From positions 3,061,350 through 3,125,349 of the forward strand of contig FO203512.1 of NCBI GenBank assembly GCA_000967895.1: a stretch of 64,000 nt of DNA, written 5' to 3'. The notes beneath the pieces are model-generated. The model searched no databases. It saw only the letters and a list, made by a program, of their open reading frames with translations, and was not told the DNA's origin. Within the stretch, counting starts at the first letter, position 1, and each line of letters opens with the position of its first letter. Below are positions 57,001 through 64,000 of the stretch, piece after piece. The position numbers were made by a program, and so were the translations under genes. Origin of the DNA: Oleispira antarctica RB-8. Lineage in GTDB: Bacteria; Pseudomonadota; Gammaproteobacteria; Pseudomonadales; Oceanobacteraceae.

Positions 57001-57555
57001 CACAAGTTAAAAGGGATTTGCGGTAACTTATCGTTAACCAAGCTACTGCATAATTTAGAAGCATTAGAGTCTGAATTAAATCAGCAGCGTCAAACTCAGT
57101 CACACAGCCAAAATAATAAAACTAAACACTGTTATGAGAAAATAGAAAAAATACAAAATACTTTTAACCAAGTGAAAAACAAAGTCAGTGATATAAGGAA
57201 GACCAATTTTCCATTATCTGAAAGCACGATTATTAGTTTAAATACCAGCTTAGAAGCAGAGGGTTTAAATCACGGGTCATTAGAGAGTGCTGATATCAAT
57301 ACTCTAAATACATTAAAAGATATTCTTCAAAAATTAAAGCAAGAAGCGATACACAATGAAATCAGCGATGCTTTTCTAACACAATTATTAAATATAAATA
57401 ACACCCCTTTCAGTATTGATATTGATCAAATATATGAAGTATTAAACGATTTTGAATTTAGCCAAGCAGAATTACTAATCGATGCGTTACTTCTAAAAAT
57501 AGCAGAATATACAGACAACTCGCCAACAGAGGACATAAACGATCATGCAAGATAA
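54091..57555 (+). CDS. MHYT-domain hybrid histidine kinase (MHYT-PAS-PAS-HisKA-HATPase-REC-HPt)
   Basis: 1154 residues. The N-terminal MHYT domain has seven membrane segments and three MH[FY]xGM motifs (MHFIGM, MHYTGM twice) for a proposed metal or gas sensor. PAS domains lie at about 275-395 and 410-525. HisKA contains His547 in MSHEIRTP. The ATPase has [16 protein letters not shown]. The receiver has phospho-acceptor Asp829 (LMDVQMP), and a C-terminal HPt domain has His971 in VHKLKG. It is a full phosphorelay in one protein. It overlaps the HD-GYP gene by 11 bp. Confidence 0.93.
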   Translation: MFDWIITPFTIYSNSILIYGTYNYWMVGLSIFIAILASFMGLQVAFQTKDSASPKRKQTMLLVGSIALGGGIWTMHFIGMLAFDLCTTVDYGWGLTLLSLIPGIAASWVALNHINSHERGRISLLMGGILMGSGIGTMHYTGMAAMEMAPLLRYDLRMFALSIVVAVSLAILALWIRFGLISLWKTGYSEWQANLAASTVMGCAISGMHYTGMAAARFVKPPGFELSQQTAETSQQLALGVSAATIVIIFLVLGINLIYRYKDISLRALESERQLKATLDTAVDGIITIDRHGTVINVNQATERLLGWSETELIGSNVNILVPRPLRAKYEDFLANYILTGKARMTGNGQEVQALHKNGDEVDIRLGVGHVKIAKNDFFVAFIADIRQRLKMESALHENEEKLRSLISNIPGIAFRCMNDKDWSMIFISDAVETISGYPAADFTLPNPKRSFAELYHPDDREKIYNTLLDKGSYSLEYRIIRRDGEIRWLMEYGTYIQEEKTEEVWLDGFIMDITERYKMVQQLRLAKDKAEQAASSRATFLANMSHEIRTPMNAIIGFSDILLDSELESEQLRHLKTINHSAKSLLHLLNDVLDSAKLDKGKLELEVRDFSLLQEVDAVISTLWLQAKSKGLALSTEVSPKLEERYSGSPERIRQVLTNLVSNSIKFTQHGSVKVSVKPTNTGCIEFLIEDTGIGMSTEQLKSVFDPFTQADASMSRRFGGTGLGTTISKQLVELMGGKISAKSELAKGSQFQFFIPLGPANNDTVEQLKTVQLPPMTILIVDDIQQNIDLLTVLLSRDGHTLLTARDGQQALIRMATESNIDLVLMDVQMPVMDGLTAASERRKVEQNKGLGHTPIIALTASVLEDDRMAAQAAGMDGFANKPIDFQFLCHEIARVLNICLLNIAERNPETEVKDITLIDEKKGIALWGSGDEYYRQLSYFVKQRQADFIALKNNFDNNEWQQFKNTVHKLKGICGNLSLTKLLHNLEALESELNQQRQTQSHSQNNKTKHCYEKIEKIQNTFNQVKNKVSDIRKTNFPLSESTIISLNTSLEAEGLNHGSLESADINTLNTLKDILQKLKQEAIHNEISDAFLTQLLNINNTPFSIDIDQIYEVLNDFEFSQAELLIDALLLKIAEYTDNSPTEDINDHAR

Positions 57556-58531
57556 TCAGCCACGCTTACTTGTGGTAGACGATGAACCTGCAAATTTAAG
57601 AGTAATGAAGCAAATATTACAGCATGATTATCATCTAATATTCGCCAAAAATGGAGCAGAAGCACTGCGCCTTACTGCGGAGAAAAAGCCGAACCTTATT
57701 TTATTAGACATCATGATGCCCGATATGACCGGGCTAGAAGTCTGTAGAAAACTCAAAGAGAACCCACAAACATCCTCCATTCCAGTGATCTTTGTCACCG
57801 CTCTTAATGACGAAGCAGACGAAGCACATGGTTTTGAAATTGGCGCAGTCGACTACATCAGCAAGCCCGTCTCAGCCGCCATCGTTCGTGCCAGAGTACG
57901 CACCCACTTATCACTCGTTCAAGCCGACATACTCAGATCGACTCGCCTACAAGTTATTCAACGCTTAGGCCGCGCAGCAGAATACAAAGATAACGAAACG
58001 GGTATGCACGTTATGCGCATGAGCCACTATACAAAAGTGCTTGCTCTGGCTTACGGATTAAATGAATCTCAAGCAGACAACCTTCTTCACGCTGCCCCCA
58101 TGCATGACATAGGCAAGATTGGTATTGCTGATAGCATCATGCTAAAACCGGGAAAACTCACCGACGAAGAATTCAATACCATGAAAGCCCATCCAGAAAT
58201 TGGCGCAGAAATATTAGGAGAAGATGATTCAGAACTCATCACCTTAGCCAAATCAATCGCCATGACACACCATGAAAAATGGGACGGTAGCGGTTACCCT
58301 AAGGGCTTAAAAGGTGAAGAAATACCTATAGAAGGCAGAATTTCAGCGCTGGCTGATGTGTTTGACGCCCTCACAAGCAAGCGCCCTTACAAAGAAGCCT
58401 GGAGCATAGAGACAACAATGCAATACATGCGCGAGCAAAGTGACAAACAGTTTGAACCAAAGTTAATTGAATTACTTGAGCGCGAACTGGATAAAATCCT
58501 TGCCATAAAACAGCAGTTTCAGGATAGCTAA
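57545..58531 (+). CDS. REC-HD-GYP response regulator (cyclic-di-GMP phosphodiesterase)
   Basis: 328 residues. Receiver domain 1-125 has acidic pocket DDE at 12-14 and phospho-acceptor Asp55 (LLDIMMPD). The HD-GYP domain (about 145-320) keeps HD (MHDIGKIG) and [13 protein letters not shown], so it is likely an active phosphodiesterase converting cyclic-di-GMP to GMP. The ATG is inside the end of the kinase gene (11-bp overlap) with AGAGGA upstream. It is the obvious target of the kinase's HPt. Family is like RpfG. Confidence 0.95.
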
Positions 58532-58555
58532 GGATAAAAAACATAATAATATAGG

Positions 58556-58603
58556 GTCATAATTCAATACGAACACCTTATCAGTATGACATTGAATTAT
58601 GAC
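58556..58603. repeat. Perfect 13-bp inverted repeat
   Basis: GTCATAATTCAAT (58556-58568) and ATTGAATTATGAC (58591-58603) separated by 22 nt. It lies 25 bp after the HD-GYP stop and 50 bp before the binding-protein gene. No T run follows, so it is not an ordinary terminator. It may be a regulatory hairpin or operator. Confidence 0.75.
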
Positions 58604-58653
58604 ACGACTAAGACTAAAATCAGTCCATATATTTTTTTTGATGGACATTTACA

Positions 58654-59466
58654 ATGGTTGTACCACACAGGCTGATCGGCTTACTACTGTCTTTAATTAT
58701 TTCAGCCTTTTGCCCGATCAACCTCCAAGCTCAAGATTTTCAAACTCAAGAGAAAGTAACCATTGCCGTAGGTGAGTGGCCGCCCTATATTGCACAAGAT
58801 CAAAAGCATAACGGAGTCGTTTCACACATCATTACCGACATTTTCGCAGAGCTGGGCATTGATGCATCTATTAAATTTTATCCTTGGTCGCGTGCCTATA
58901 ATGAAACACGAGATGGATTACATGCCGCTTCTGCGATATGGATGGATAAAGAAGAAAGAAAAATTGACTTTATCTACAGTGACCCTGTATTAATAGAACA
59001 GTTTGTTTTTTTTCATCGCAAAGAACTTCTGTTCAACTGGAAAGACGTGAATGATTTAAAGAACTTCAATATTGGTGGTATTTACGCATCCAGTTATGGC
59101 CCAGAGCTGGACCAAGCGCTAACTAAAGGAGAAATAAAGTTAGACAGAGTTAACCGTCCTCAACAAAATTTTAAAAAGCTACTCAAAAAACGCATTGATT
59201 TATTTCCATTTGAAATTAATGTCGGAAATTCAGTCCTTAAAAAGTATTTTTCAACAGAGCAACGACAAAAAATAGTCCACCACCCTAAACCCTTACTCAA
59301 CAATTCCAGTTTTCTTTTATTCCCTAAAACTCTTAAATCAAGTAAAGACTTATCCGAGAGGTTTAATCGACAACTCAAAATAATTAAAGATAATGGGAAA
59401 TACGACGTCTATTTCAAGCGACTAGAGCAAGGCTACTATGAACAATCGAAGCAGGATAATTTTTAA
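58654..59466 (+). CDS. Periplasmic amino-acid-type substrate-binding protein (SBP_bac_3)
   Basis: 270 residues with a signal peptide (LIGLLLSLIISAFCPINLQA). VTIAVGEWPPY at the mature start and YPWSRAYNETRDG follow the SBP_bac_3 pattern, as in polar amino-acid binding proteins. No ABC permease or ATPase is near. As it follows the kinase/HD-GYP pair, it may feed a signal to them, but it has its own gap of 122 bp before it and probably its own promoter. Ligand unknown. Confidence 0.82.
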   Translation: MVVPHRLIGLLLSLIISAFCPINLQAQDFQTQEKVTIAVGEWPPYIAQDQKHNGVVSHIITDIFAELGIDASIKFYPWSRAYNETRDGLHAASAIWMDKEERKIDFIYSDPVLIEQFVFFHRKELLFNWKDVNDLKNFNIGGIYASSYGPELDQALTKGEIKLDRVNRPQQNFKKLLKKRIDLFPFEINVGNSVLKKYFSTEQRQKIVHHPKPLLNNSSFLLFPKTLKSSKDLSERFNRQLKIIKDNGKYDVYFKRLEQGYYEQSKQDNF

Positions 59467-59505
59467 AAAGTCGCCTAAGCCGAAAGTCCACTCAACTTAA
59501 GCGAC
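59465..59505 (-). terminator. Rho-independent terminator after the epimerase
   Basis: On the minus strand GTCGCTTAAG pairs with CTTAGGCGAC (one T-G pair), 16-nt loop, then TTTTT. It lies 44 bp after the stop of the TIGR01777 gene. Confidence 0.7.
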
Positions 59506-59516
59506 CCATCTAGGCT

Positions 59517-59560
59517 CTATAAAGACACTATAAAGACACTATAAAAATACTATAAAATAT
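59517..59560. repeat. 11-bp tandem repeat spanning a stop codon
   Basis: Four units: CTATAAAGACA twice (59517-59538), CTATAAAAATA (59539-59549), CTATAAAATAT (59550-59560). The last one contains the stop codon and last codons of the TIGR01777 gene. Confidence 0.85.
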
Positions 59561-60449
59561 CTAATAAAGCGGTATCTAAACGCTCATATTTAAATTTAAA
59601 GCCTGCTTTCTGGATTTTAATTGGCAATACCCTCTTACCCGCTAATAATAACTCCTCCCCCATTTCCCCCATCAGCAACTTCACCACAAACGCAGGCATA
59701 GGAAAGATCGTAGGTCGCCTAACCGCTTTACCAAGCGTCGTCGTAAACTCAGCATTAGTCACAGGATTTGGAGATGTTCCATTAACCGGACCGCTTAAAT
59801 TGGGTTGCTTAATGCAGTAATCTATTATTCCAATTAAGTCATCTAAATGTATCCATGACATCCACTGACTACCGAAACCTATTTTTCCACCCAACCCCAT
59901 TTTGAACGGTAAGATCATTTTACTTAATGCGCCCCCCTTTTTACCCAGTACAATGCCAGTCCGCAACAAACAGGTTCGAATACCTAGCGACTCAGATTGT
60001 TGCGCGACGTCTTCCCATTGCTGGCATAAACGACTAGAAAAACTATCATCTCCTAGACCGTCTTCTCCTATCGCATCATTTTCTGAACCCGGGGTTGAAT
60101 GAACACCATAAAAACCGATGGCAGAGCCACTTATAAATAAGTCAGGTTTTTTCTTCGCCCCCTTAAAGAAGGCAATAAGGTCTTCGGTCGTATCTAAACG
60201 GCTCTGTATGATTTTTTCCTTTTGCTTCTCTGACCAGCGCTTATTAGCAATAGGCTCTCCTGTGAGGTTTATGACAACATCAAATGTGTCATCTGCCCCA
60301 AGGTCACTCAAATGATTCACACCGGTCATATTTCCAGAAACTAATTCAGGATGTCTCGTTTTAAGTACTATTTTATGATTACTTCTTAATAAATAAGTAC
60401 ACAATGCAGACCCTATAAAACCCGTTCCACCAGAAATAAGAAAGTTCAT
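59550..60449 (-). CDS. TIGR01777-family NAD(P)-dependent epimerase (YfcH-like)
   Basis: 299 residues. N-terminal Rossmann motif GGTGFIGSAL, NLTGEPIANKRWS, the SGSAIGFYG region, and WIHLDDLIG are the signature of the family. Extended-SDR fold. GGAG lies 7 nt before ATG. The substrate is not known; the E. coli homologue is YfcH. The stop codon lies within the 11-bp tandem repeat. Confidence 0.88.
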   Translation of the reverse strand: MNFLISGGTGFIGSALCTYLLRSNHKIVLKTRHPELVSGNMTGVNHLSDLGADDTFDVVINLTGEPIANKRWSEKQKEKIIQSRLDTTEDLIAFFKGAKKKPDLFISGSAIGFYGVHSTPGSENDAIGEDGLGDDSFSSRLCQQWEDVAQQSESLGIRTCLLRTGIVLGKKGGALSKMILPFKMGLGGKIGFGSQWMSWIHLDDLIGIIDYCIKQPNLSGPVNGTSPNPVTNAEFTTTLGKAVRRPTIFPMPAFVVKLLMGEMGEELLLAGKRVLPIKIQKAGFKFKYERLDTALLDIL

Positions 60450-60840
60450 TAATCAGCTCCGTAAATAATCAATATCGATATAAATATCGTTAATTAAAGT
60501 CTATACGTAAAATATCACTTTAAAGATCACCGTATTAAATTCCCAGCATTTACGTCAAGGTCCTGCGATAGTACTACTTTCTCACCATATCGGTTTTTAA
60601 ATGCCTTACCCTATATTCAAAGATGGTCGTGAATTTTTCAACAGGCTCAACAAATACCTCTGGATTTGGCGCATAGAGATAATATCTTGAAAATCTGCTC
60701 AGCAACGCCGTAATAACGCTCAATCCAATCAGTAACCGTTTAATTATAGCCTGCTTGTTCGCTCTAAAATATATTGGAAGTAAATAGAGATTTAATTGAA
60801 AATAACTGAGTGTATTTCACTCGTATTAATATTTATTAGA
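60450..60840. other. 391-bp gap with a minus-strand open stretch lacking a start
   Basis: No clear gene. On the minus strand 60574-60816 is open for 80 codons (ending ...MVRK-stop) and encodes a basic, hydrophobic part followed by APNPEVFVEPVEKF, but has no ATG, GTG or ribosome-binding site at a useful place. It may be the end of a decayed gene. Promoter of the epimerase must be at the left end. Nothing else was seen. Confidence 0.4.
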
Positions 60841-61368
60841 CTAAAACGCACCCAACGTTACAATTAACGCTTCATTGTCTACTTTTATTGATTTCAACAT
60901 GGATTTAGCAAGTCGATGCTTCAAATCATCATCTTTAAATTTATACACAGGATAAGCGGCTAGCGCTTTTGATAACGCGGTCTGTGCAATCGCTTGTATA
61001 TCAGGAATAAAATTCGCAGGCACTTGATCAATTTCCAGACTCACAATTTTTGGGTTCTTAAAGTAAAACTCACCCTTTTTAGAATTATAATCTAATGTAC
61101 CTTGAATCATCACCTTTCCACTGCCCTTAATTCCACCCGGAGCAGAGGCATCAATATTTGCCAGTATACCTACTTCATCACTTTCTTTGATCAAATCAAT
61201 TTTTGGATTTGATATTTTAACTGTCACAAAGTATCTCTTTTTTTCTACTGGCATAAATGCCGATACTTTCGCCTGTATTTCTTGCTCTGTAATGACTTGA
61301 GTGAAGTCCAGTGCAAAAACGGCCTGACTGACTAACGATACTAAAATAAAAATAATACTGCGGAACAT
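60841..61368 (-). CDS. DUF1439 family exported protein (YceB-like)
   Basis: 175 residues with a signal peptide (cut near VFA-LD) and a DUF1439 domain with repeated beta strands. E. coli YceB is a lipoprotein; here there is no cysteine after the signal, so it is likely soluble in the periplasm. GGAA lies upstream of ATG. Role unknown; a lipid-binding-like fold has been suggested. Confidence 0.82.
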   Translation of the reverse strand: MFRSIIFILVSLVSQAVFALDFTQVITEQEIQAKVSAFMPVEKKRYFVTVKISNPKIDLIKESDEVGILANIDASAPGGIKGSGKVMIQGTLDYNSKKGEFYFKNPKIVSLEIDQVPANFIPDIQAIAQTALSKALAAYPVYKFKDDDLKHRLAKSMLKSIKVDNEALIVTLGAF

Positions 61369-61467
61369 AGTGTTTCCTTCTATAATTTTTTATTAATAAG
61401 AACAGCGAATAAGCTGCATAGTATTCAAACGACGTGATTCGAACAACATAATTCAAACAACATTGAG

Positions 61468-61935
61468 TTATACATTATCACTTGATGAGCAATCACTTTC
61501 GCAAGCCCTGCATGCTAGACGCTTATCACGATGTTTTTTAGGGAATTCCTCACCATCACCATATTCAATAAAGTCGTCATAGTGATCATGAGCACGTAAC
61601 GCATTATCAGGATGCTTAATAGGGCACCAATACCACTCCGTCCGCCCTGCAATTTCACTGGCATAAGCTAACACGCCATTCGCATAATCACAGTACAGGC
61701 AATTTAATTTCTGAATAAAGTTAAGATAAGACAGTTTCTTTCTATCCAGTGACAAATACTTGCTACGTTTTACTTTTGGTATTTGATAAACAGGAAAACA
61801 GACTGCCTGATAGAGTGAACAAAATATATCTAAGAAAACCACCGGTATCATTAAGCTATAAATAGCAGGGGCTGTTAGCACAATCAATATAAAGTGCTTT
61901 GGGTTATTTATTACCCGTCGAAAAAGTGCGATAAT
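61468..61935 (-). CDS. Cysteine-rich membrane-associated protein, probable ATT/ATC start
   Basis: About 155 residues. A hydrophobic N-terminal anchor is followed by the strongly conserved-looking LNCLYCDYANG and RTEWYWCPIKH, with more cysteines at the C-terminus (CRACESDC), so metal binding is likely. I recall homologues in marine proteobacteria with the same core, but no known function. The first ATG, GTG or TTG in frame is TTG at 61887, which lacks a ribosome-binding site. A strong AGGAG at 61940-61944 points to ATT (61935) or ATC (61932), 4-7 nt on, as start. An ATT start is known from infC. Confidence 0.7.
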   Translation of the reverse strand: MIALFRRVINNPKHFILIVLTAPAIYSLMIPVVFLDIFCSLYQAVCFPVYQIPKVKRSKYLSLDRKKLSYLNFIQKLNCLYCDYANGVLAYASEIAGRTEWYWCPIKHPDNALRAHDHYDDFIEYGDGEEFPKKHRDKRLACRACESDCSSSDNV

Positions 61936-62180
61936 TTTTCTCCTAAAAACTAAATTTATGTAACTTACAATATTGCGTTAAAGCTAATATCTTCTATGAC
62001 AAATTAAAACATCAAATGCATCACACCTTCTAAAGCTTCTACGTGCGTATTCTACCATGGACAATCCCAGCCCCAAGTGACAGTTATACTCAATACATTC
62101 TGTTGTAATCATGACATAGTCTATGTTAAATCTTAGTATCGAAGTAACACTAAAATGCACTATTAATAAGGTGAAAGACG

Positions 62181-62330
62181 ATGGACACTAAAAAACCCAA
62201 GCATATTAAAGCCAATGCATGGAAGCAACACTTGAAATGGATGGACGTCGGCGGTATTGAATCCAAAGCGAATCAGCTCAAGCGTGAGAAAGCACCACGC
62301 AAAGATGGAAGGCTTGTTAACTATTACTAA
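62181..62330 (+). CDS. Small basic protein (49 residues) upstream of nnrS
   Basis: 49 residues, lysine-rich with three tryptophan/tyrosine clusters (NAWKQHLKWMDVGG near residues 12-25; LVNYY at the end). AGGTG lies 8 nt before ATG. Its last 26 bp overlap the beginning of nnrS in another frame, so the two are probably translationally coupled. I do not recognise it. Too short for the usual ORF cutoffs. Confidence 0.6.
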   Translation: MDTKKPKHIKANAWKQHLKWMDVGGIESKANQLKREKAPRKDGRLVNYY

Positions 62331-63471
62331 CAACTCCCCTTCCAAACCCCCTTTCGCCAATATTTATTGGTTTCCACTTGCGGCTTTATACGCCGCCCTG
62401 GCTTTACCCTTATCGGTGGGCGGACAACTCCGTTGGTTTTCTGCACCTGCTGGCTTGCAGCATGCTTGGGGGCATGGCCATGAAATGATTTTTGGTTTTG
62501 TCTTGGCGGTGATAGCGGGTTACATCGCAGGCCCTCAACCCAAACGACAAGCCTTTAAAATGATAGGTTTATGGTTGGTAGCCAGAATGAGTTTTTGGCT
62601 TGCGCCGACCAGTATATTCACCGCTCTACTTAATATTACCTTTGCGGGCATTTTGGCATGGAAACTTGCGCCTATTTTTCTACGCAGAGCAACAAAATGG
62701 CGTAATAAATCAGTAGGGCTTGTTCTAATTGGCTTGGCTATTGCCGCAATTGGTTTTCATAGCATTTTGCAAAATTTTGGGCCTGCCATATTAAGCCTAA
62801 AATTCTTAACCGCCGCTGTATTATTGCTGAGCACGCTAATGTTTTTCATGGGCGGACGAATTATTGCACCCGCATTAGCGGGGCACTTTAAACAGCATAA
62901 TAGATTCTTAAAAGATCGGGTACAGCCAAGAATTGAAGGCAGTATTTTAGCGTTACTTTGTTTAATATTAACGCTGAATTTTATACCCTTTTCTTGGGCA
63001 GCTAAATTGATGGCTGGGCTGTTATTTTTTACGGCGTTACTGTGTTGTATTCGTATGCTGCGTTGGCGACCTTGGTGGTGCTATAACCGCATGGATTTAT
63101 TGTCTATGTTATTGGGTTATAGTTGGATAATAGTGGGCTGGGTTTATATGGGTTTAAGTTTAATACAGCCCAATATTTCGATTACCCATGCTTTACATGC
63201 CATAACAGTAGGCGCTATCGGTACGCTTACGTTAACAGTAATGGCACGCTCTCGTTCACATCGAGTATTACGAACCCCTAACGCCAAACCTTTCATTTAC
63301 ACCTTATCGTTATTGATAAGCATTGCGACATTGCTCAGATTAAACCTTGTATCATTAGGTTATTCACACAGTCTAGTATTAGCAGCAGCTTGTTGGAGCA
63401 CGGCCTTTATTGGCCTATTTATTTGGTTGTTATGGCTGGCCAAAGTAGAGAATAGAAAGCTTCGTGGTTAA
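62305..63471 (+). CDS. nnrS: NnrS-family membrane protein
   Basis: About 388 residues with twelve predicted membrane segments. HAWGHGHEMIFGFVLAVIAGY near residue 50 and the later HALHAITVGAIGTLT are NnrS hallmarks, with histidines for heme or copper. NnrS proteins help against nitric oxide stress and are usually controlled by NO-responsive regulators. The frame can be extended to 62257, but ATG at 62305 is in keeping with the family start. It overlaps the small upstream gene by 26 bp. Confidence 0.88.
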   Translation: MEGLLTITNNSPSKPPFANIYWFPLAALYAALALPLSVGGQLRWFSAPAGLQHAWGHGHEMIFGFVLAVIAGYIAGPQPKRQAFKMIGLWLVARMSFWLAPTSIFTALLNITFAGILAWKLAPIFLRRATKWRNKSVGLVLIGLAIAAIGFHSILQNFGPAILSLKFLTAAVLLLSTLMFFMGGRIIAPALAGHFKQHNRFLKDRVQPRIEGSILALLCLILTLNFIPFSWAAKLMAGLLFFTALLCCIRMLRWRPWWCYNRMDLLSMLLGYSWIIVGWVYMGLSLIQPNISITHALHAITVGAIGTLTLTVMARSRSHRVLRTPNAKPFIYTLSLLISIATLLRLNLVSLGYSHSLVLAAACWSTAFIGLFIWLLWLAKVENRKLRG

Positions 63472-63500
63472 TGATACGCACGAAGCAATAGCGGTCATTG

Positions 63501-64000
63501 TCAATCGTATCCTCGGCCTTCACCCGCTTCTTCATAAGTCACACCATCGCGAATATGATAAATACGTTTAAACGTCGGGATGATTTTTTCATCATGCGTT
63601 ACAACAATAATGGCGGTTTCAAATTTTTTCGCCATGTCGTTCAAAATACACATAACCGCCATCGCGCGTTCACTGTCGAGGGGAGCAGTCGGTTCGTCGG
63701 CTAAAATTACTGGGGGTCGGTTAACCAATCCACGAGCAATCGCCACACGCTGTTGTTCTCCGCCAGACAATTGAGACGGCATCGCTTTGGCTCTGTGCTG
63801 CACATCGAGCGCAGTGAGTAAATTCAAGGCACGTTGGCGCGATTCAGCATTCGGAATACCCGCTAACATGGGTAACAAGGCGACATTGTCGGTCACATCG
63901 AGAAACGGTATTAAATAGGGTGCCTGAAACACAAAGCCAATTTTATCGCGCCGCAGTGCGCGCAAGTCTTTTACTTTCCAGCCATTATCGTAAATAACAT
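63501..64000 (-). CDS. ABC transporter ATP-binding subunit (LolD/MacB type), 5' end outside window
   Basis: About 165 visible codons of the C-terminal part. Q-loop FVFQAPYLIPF, signature LSGGEQQRVAIARG and Walker B VILADEPTAPLDSE are present, as is the H-loop VVTHDE. Walker A lies outside the window. The signature and Walker B fit the LolD/MacB group used for lipoprotein release or efflux. PTAPLD replaces the more common PTGNLD/PTANLD. The frame stays open to the last base. The partner permease is probably upstream (beyond 64000). Confidence 0.9.
   Translation of the reverse strand, partial: VIYDNGWKVKDLRALRRDKIGFVFQAPYLIPFLDVTDNVALLPMLAGIPNAESRQRALNLLTALDVQHRAKAMPSQLSGGEQQRVAIARGLVNRPPVILADEPTAPLDSERAMAVMCILNDMAKKFETAIIVVTHDEKIIPTFKRIYHIRDGVTYEEAGEGRGYD

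Noticed and set aside
62008-62025. Possible NsrR half-site (AAATGCAT) upstream of nnrS
   Set aside because: Only one half matches; the second half is poor and the distance to the start is about 300 bp. No NO-regulator site (FNR-like TTGAT-N4-ATCAA) was found either.

Overview
The window looks like chromosomal DNA of a marine gammaproteobacterium, most likely an Oceanospirillales member of the Oleispira/Thalassolituus/Bermanella kind. This is inferred from moderately AT-rich DNA, a gammaproteobacterial housekeeping set (purM-purN, hda, three initiator tRNAs, folM) and many genes for fatty-acid, lipid and surfactant metabolism (fadD, two large acyl-CoA dehydrogenases, a thiolase beside a two-domain FabG, a desaturase, an alkyl sulfatase, an outer-membrane phospholipase A, DUF1329). 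No species assignment was possible without a search. No phage, transposase, integron or CRISPR array was seen.

Layout. 1-2.1 kb: a tightly packed operon with the end of a D-threonine-aldolase-like PLP enzyme, a DUF819 membrane protein and a shortened SDR. 2.2-5.3 kb: divergent thiolase and two-domain FabG. 5.4-8.1 kb: a periplasmic binding protein joined to a membrane diguanylate cyclase. 8.2-17.8 kb: lipoprotein alkyl sulfatase, TatD, ExeM-like nuclease, ATP-NAD kinase-like protein, PldA, FolK-like and FolM-like proteins, an acyltransferase. 18.1-18.5 kb: three identical initiator tRNA genes behind a strong promoter. 18.7-25.2 kb: AraC regulator, a methyltransferase, an MltC-like transglycosylase, DUF1329, YIP1, a second TatD and MsrA. 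25.3-36.7 kb: acyl-CoA dehydrogenase, BCCT transporter, exonuclease plus DUF294 signalling protein, fadD with a divergent AraC regulator, a desaturase and a degenerate exonuclease-like protein. 36.8-44.7 kb: hda, DUF2066, purMN, DUF3108, a pseudouridine synthase, an aminotransferase, a BMT5-like methyltransferase with a zinc finger, an S4 protein. 45-50 kb: a divergent sigma-70 factor, a second acyl-CoA dehydrogenase, small genes and the remnant of an EAL gene. 50-54 kb: second BCCT, CorA, a spermidine-synthase-like protein. 54-59.5 kb: an MHYT hybrid kinase overlapping a REC/HD-GYP gene, then a periplasmic binding protein. 59.5-64 kb: TIGR01777 epimerase, DUF1439, a cysteine-rich membrane protein with a probable non-AUG start, a 49-residue protein, NnrS, and the end of an ABC ATPase gene.

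How it fits together. Two themes recur. One is uptake, activation and beta-oxidation or remodelling of fatty acids. The other is cyclic-di-GMP control: one intact synthase, one HD-GYP hydrolase under a phosphorelay, and one decayed EAL gene. The items most worth following up are the zinc-finger BMT5 protein, the MHYT kinase/HD-GYP pair, the binding-protein/diguanylate-cyclase pair, the divergent sigma factor, the ATT/ATC-start cysteine-rich protein, and several short tandem or inverted repeats in gaps. I did not find one clearly new multi-gene system. Start sites were moved from the longest reading frame where a Shine-Dalgarno sequence decided them; this is said in each entry.
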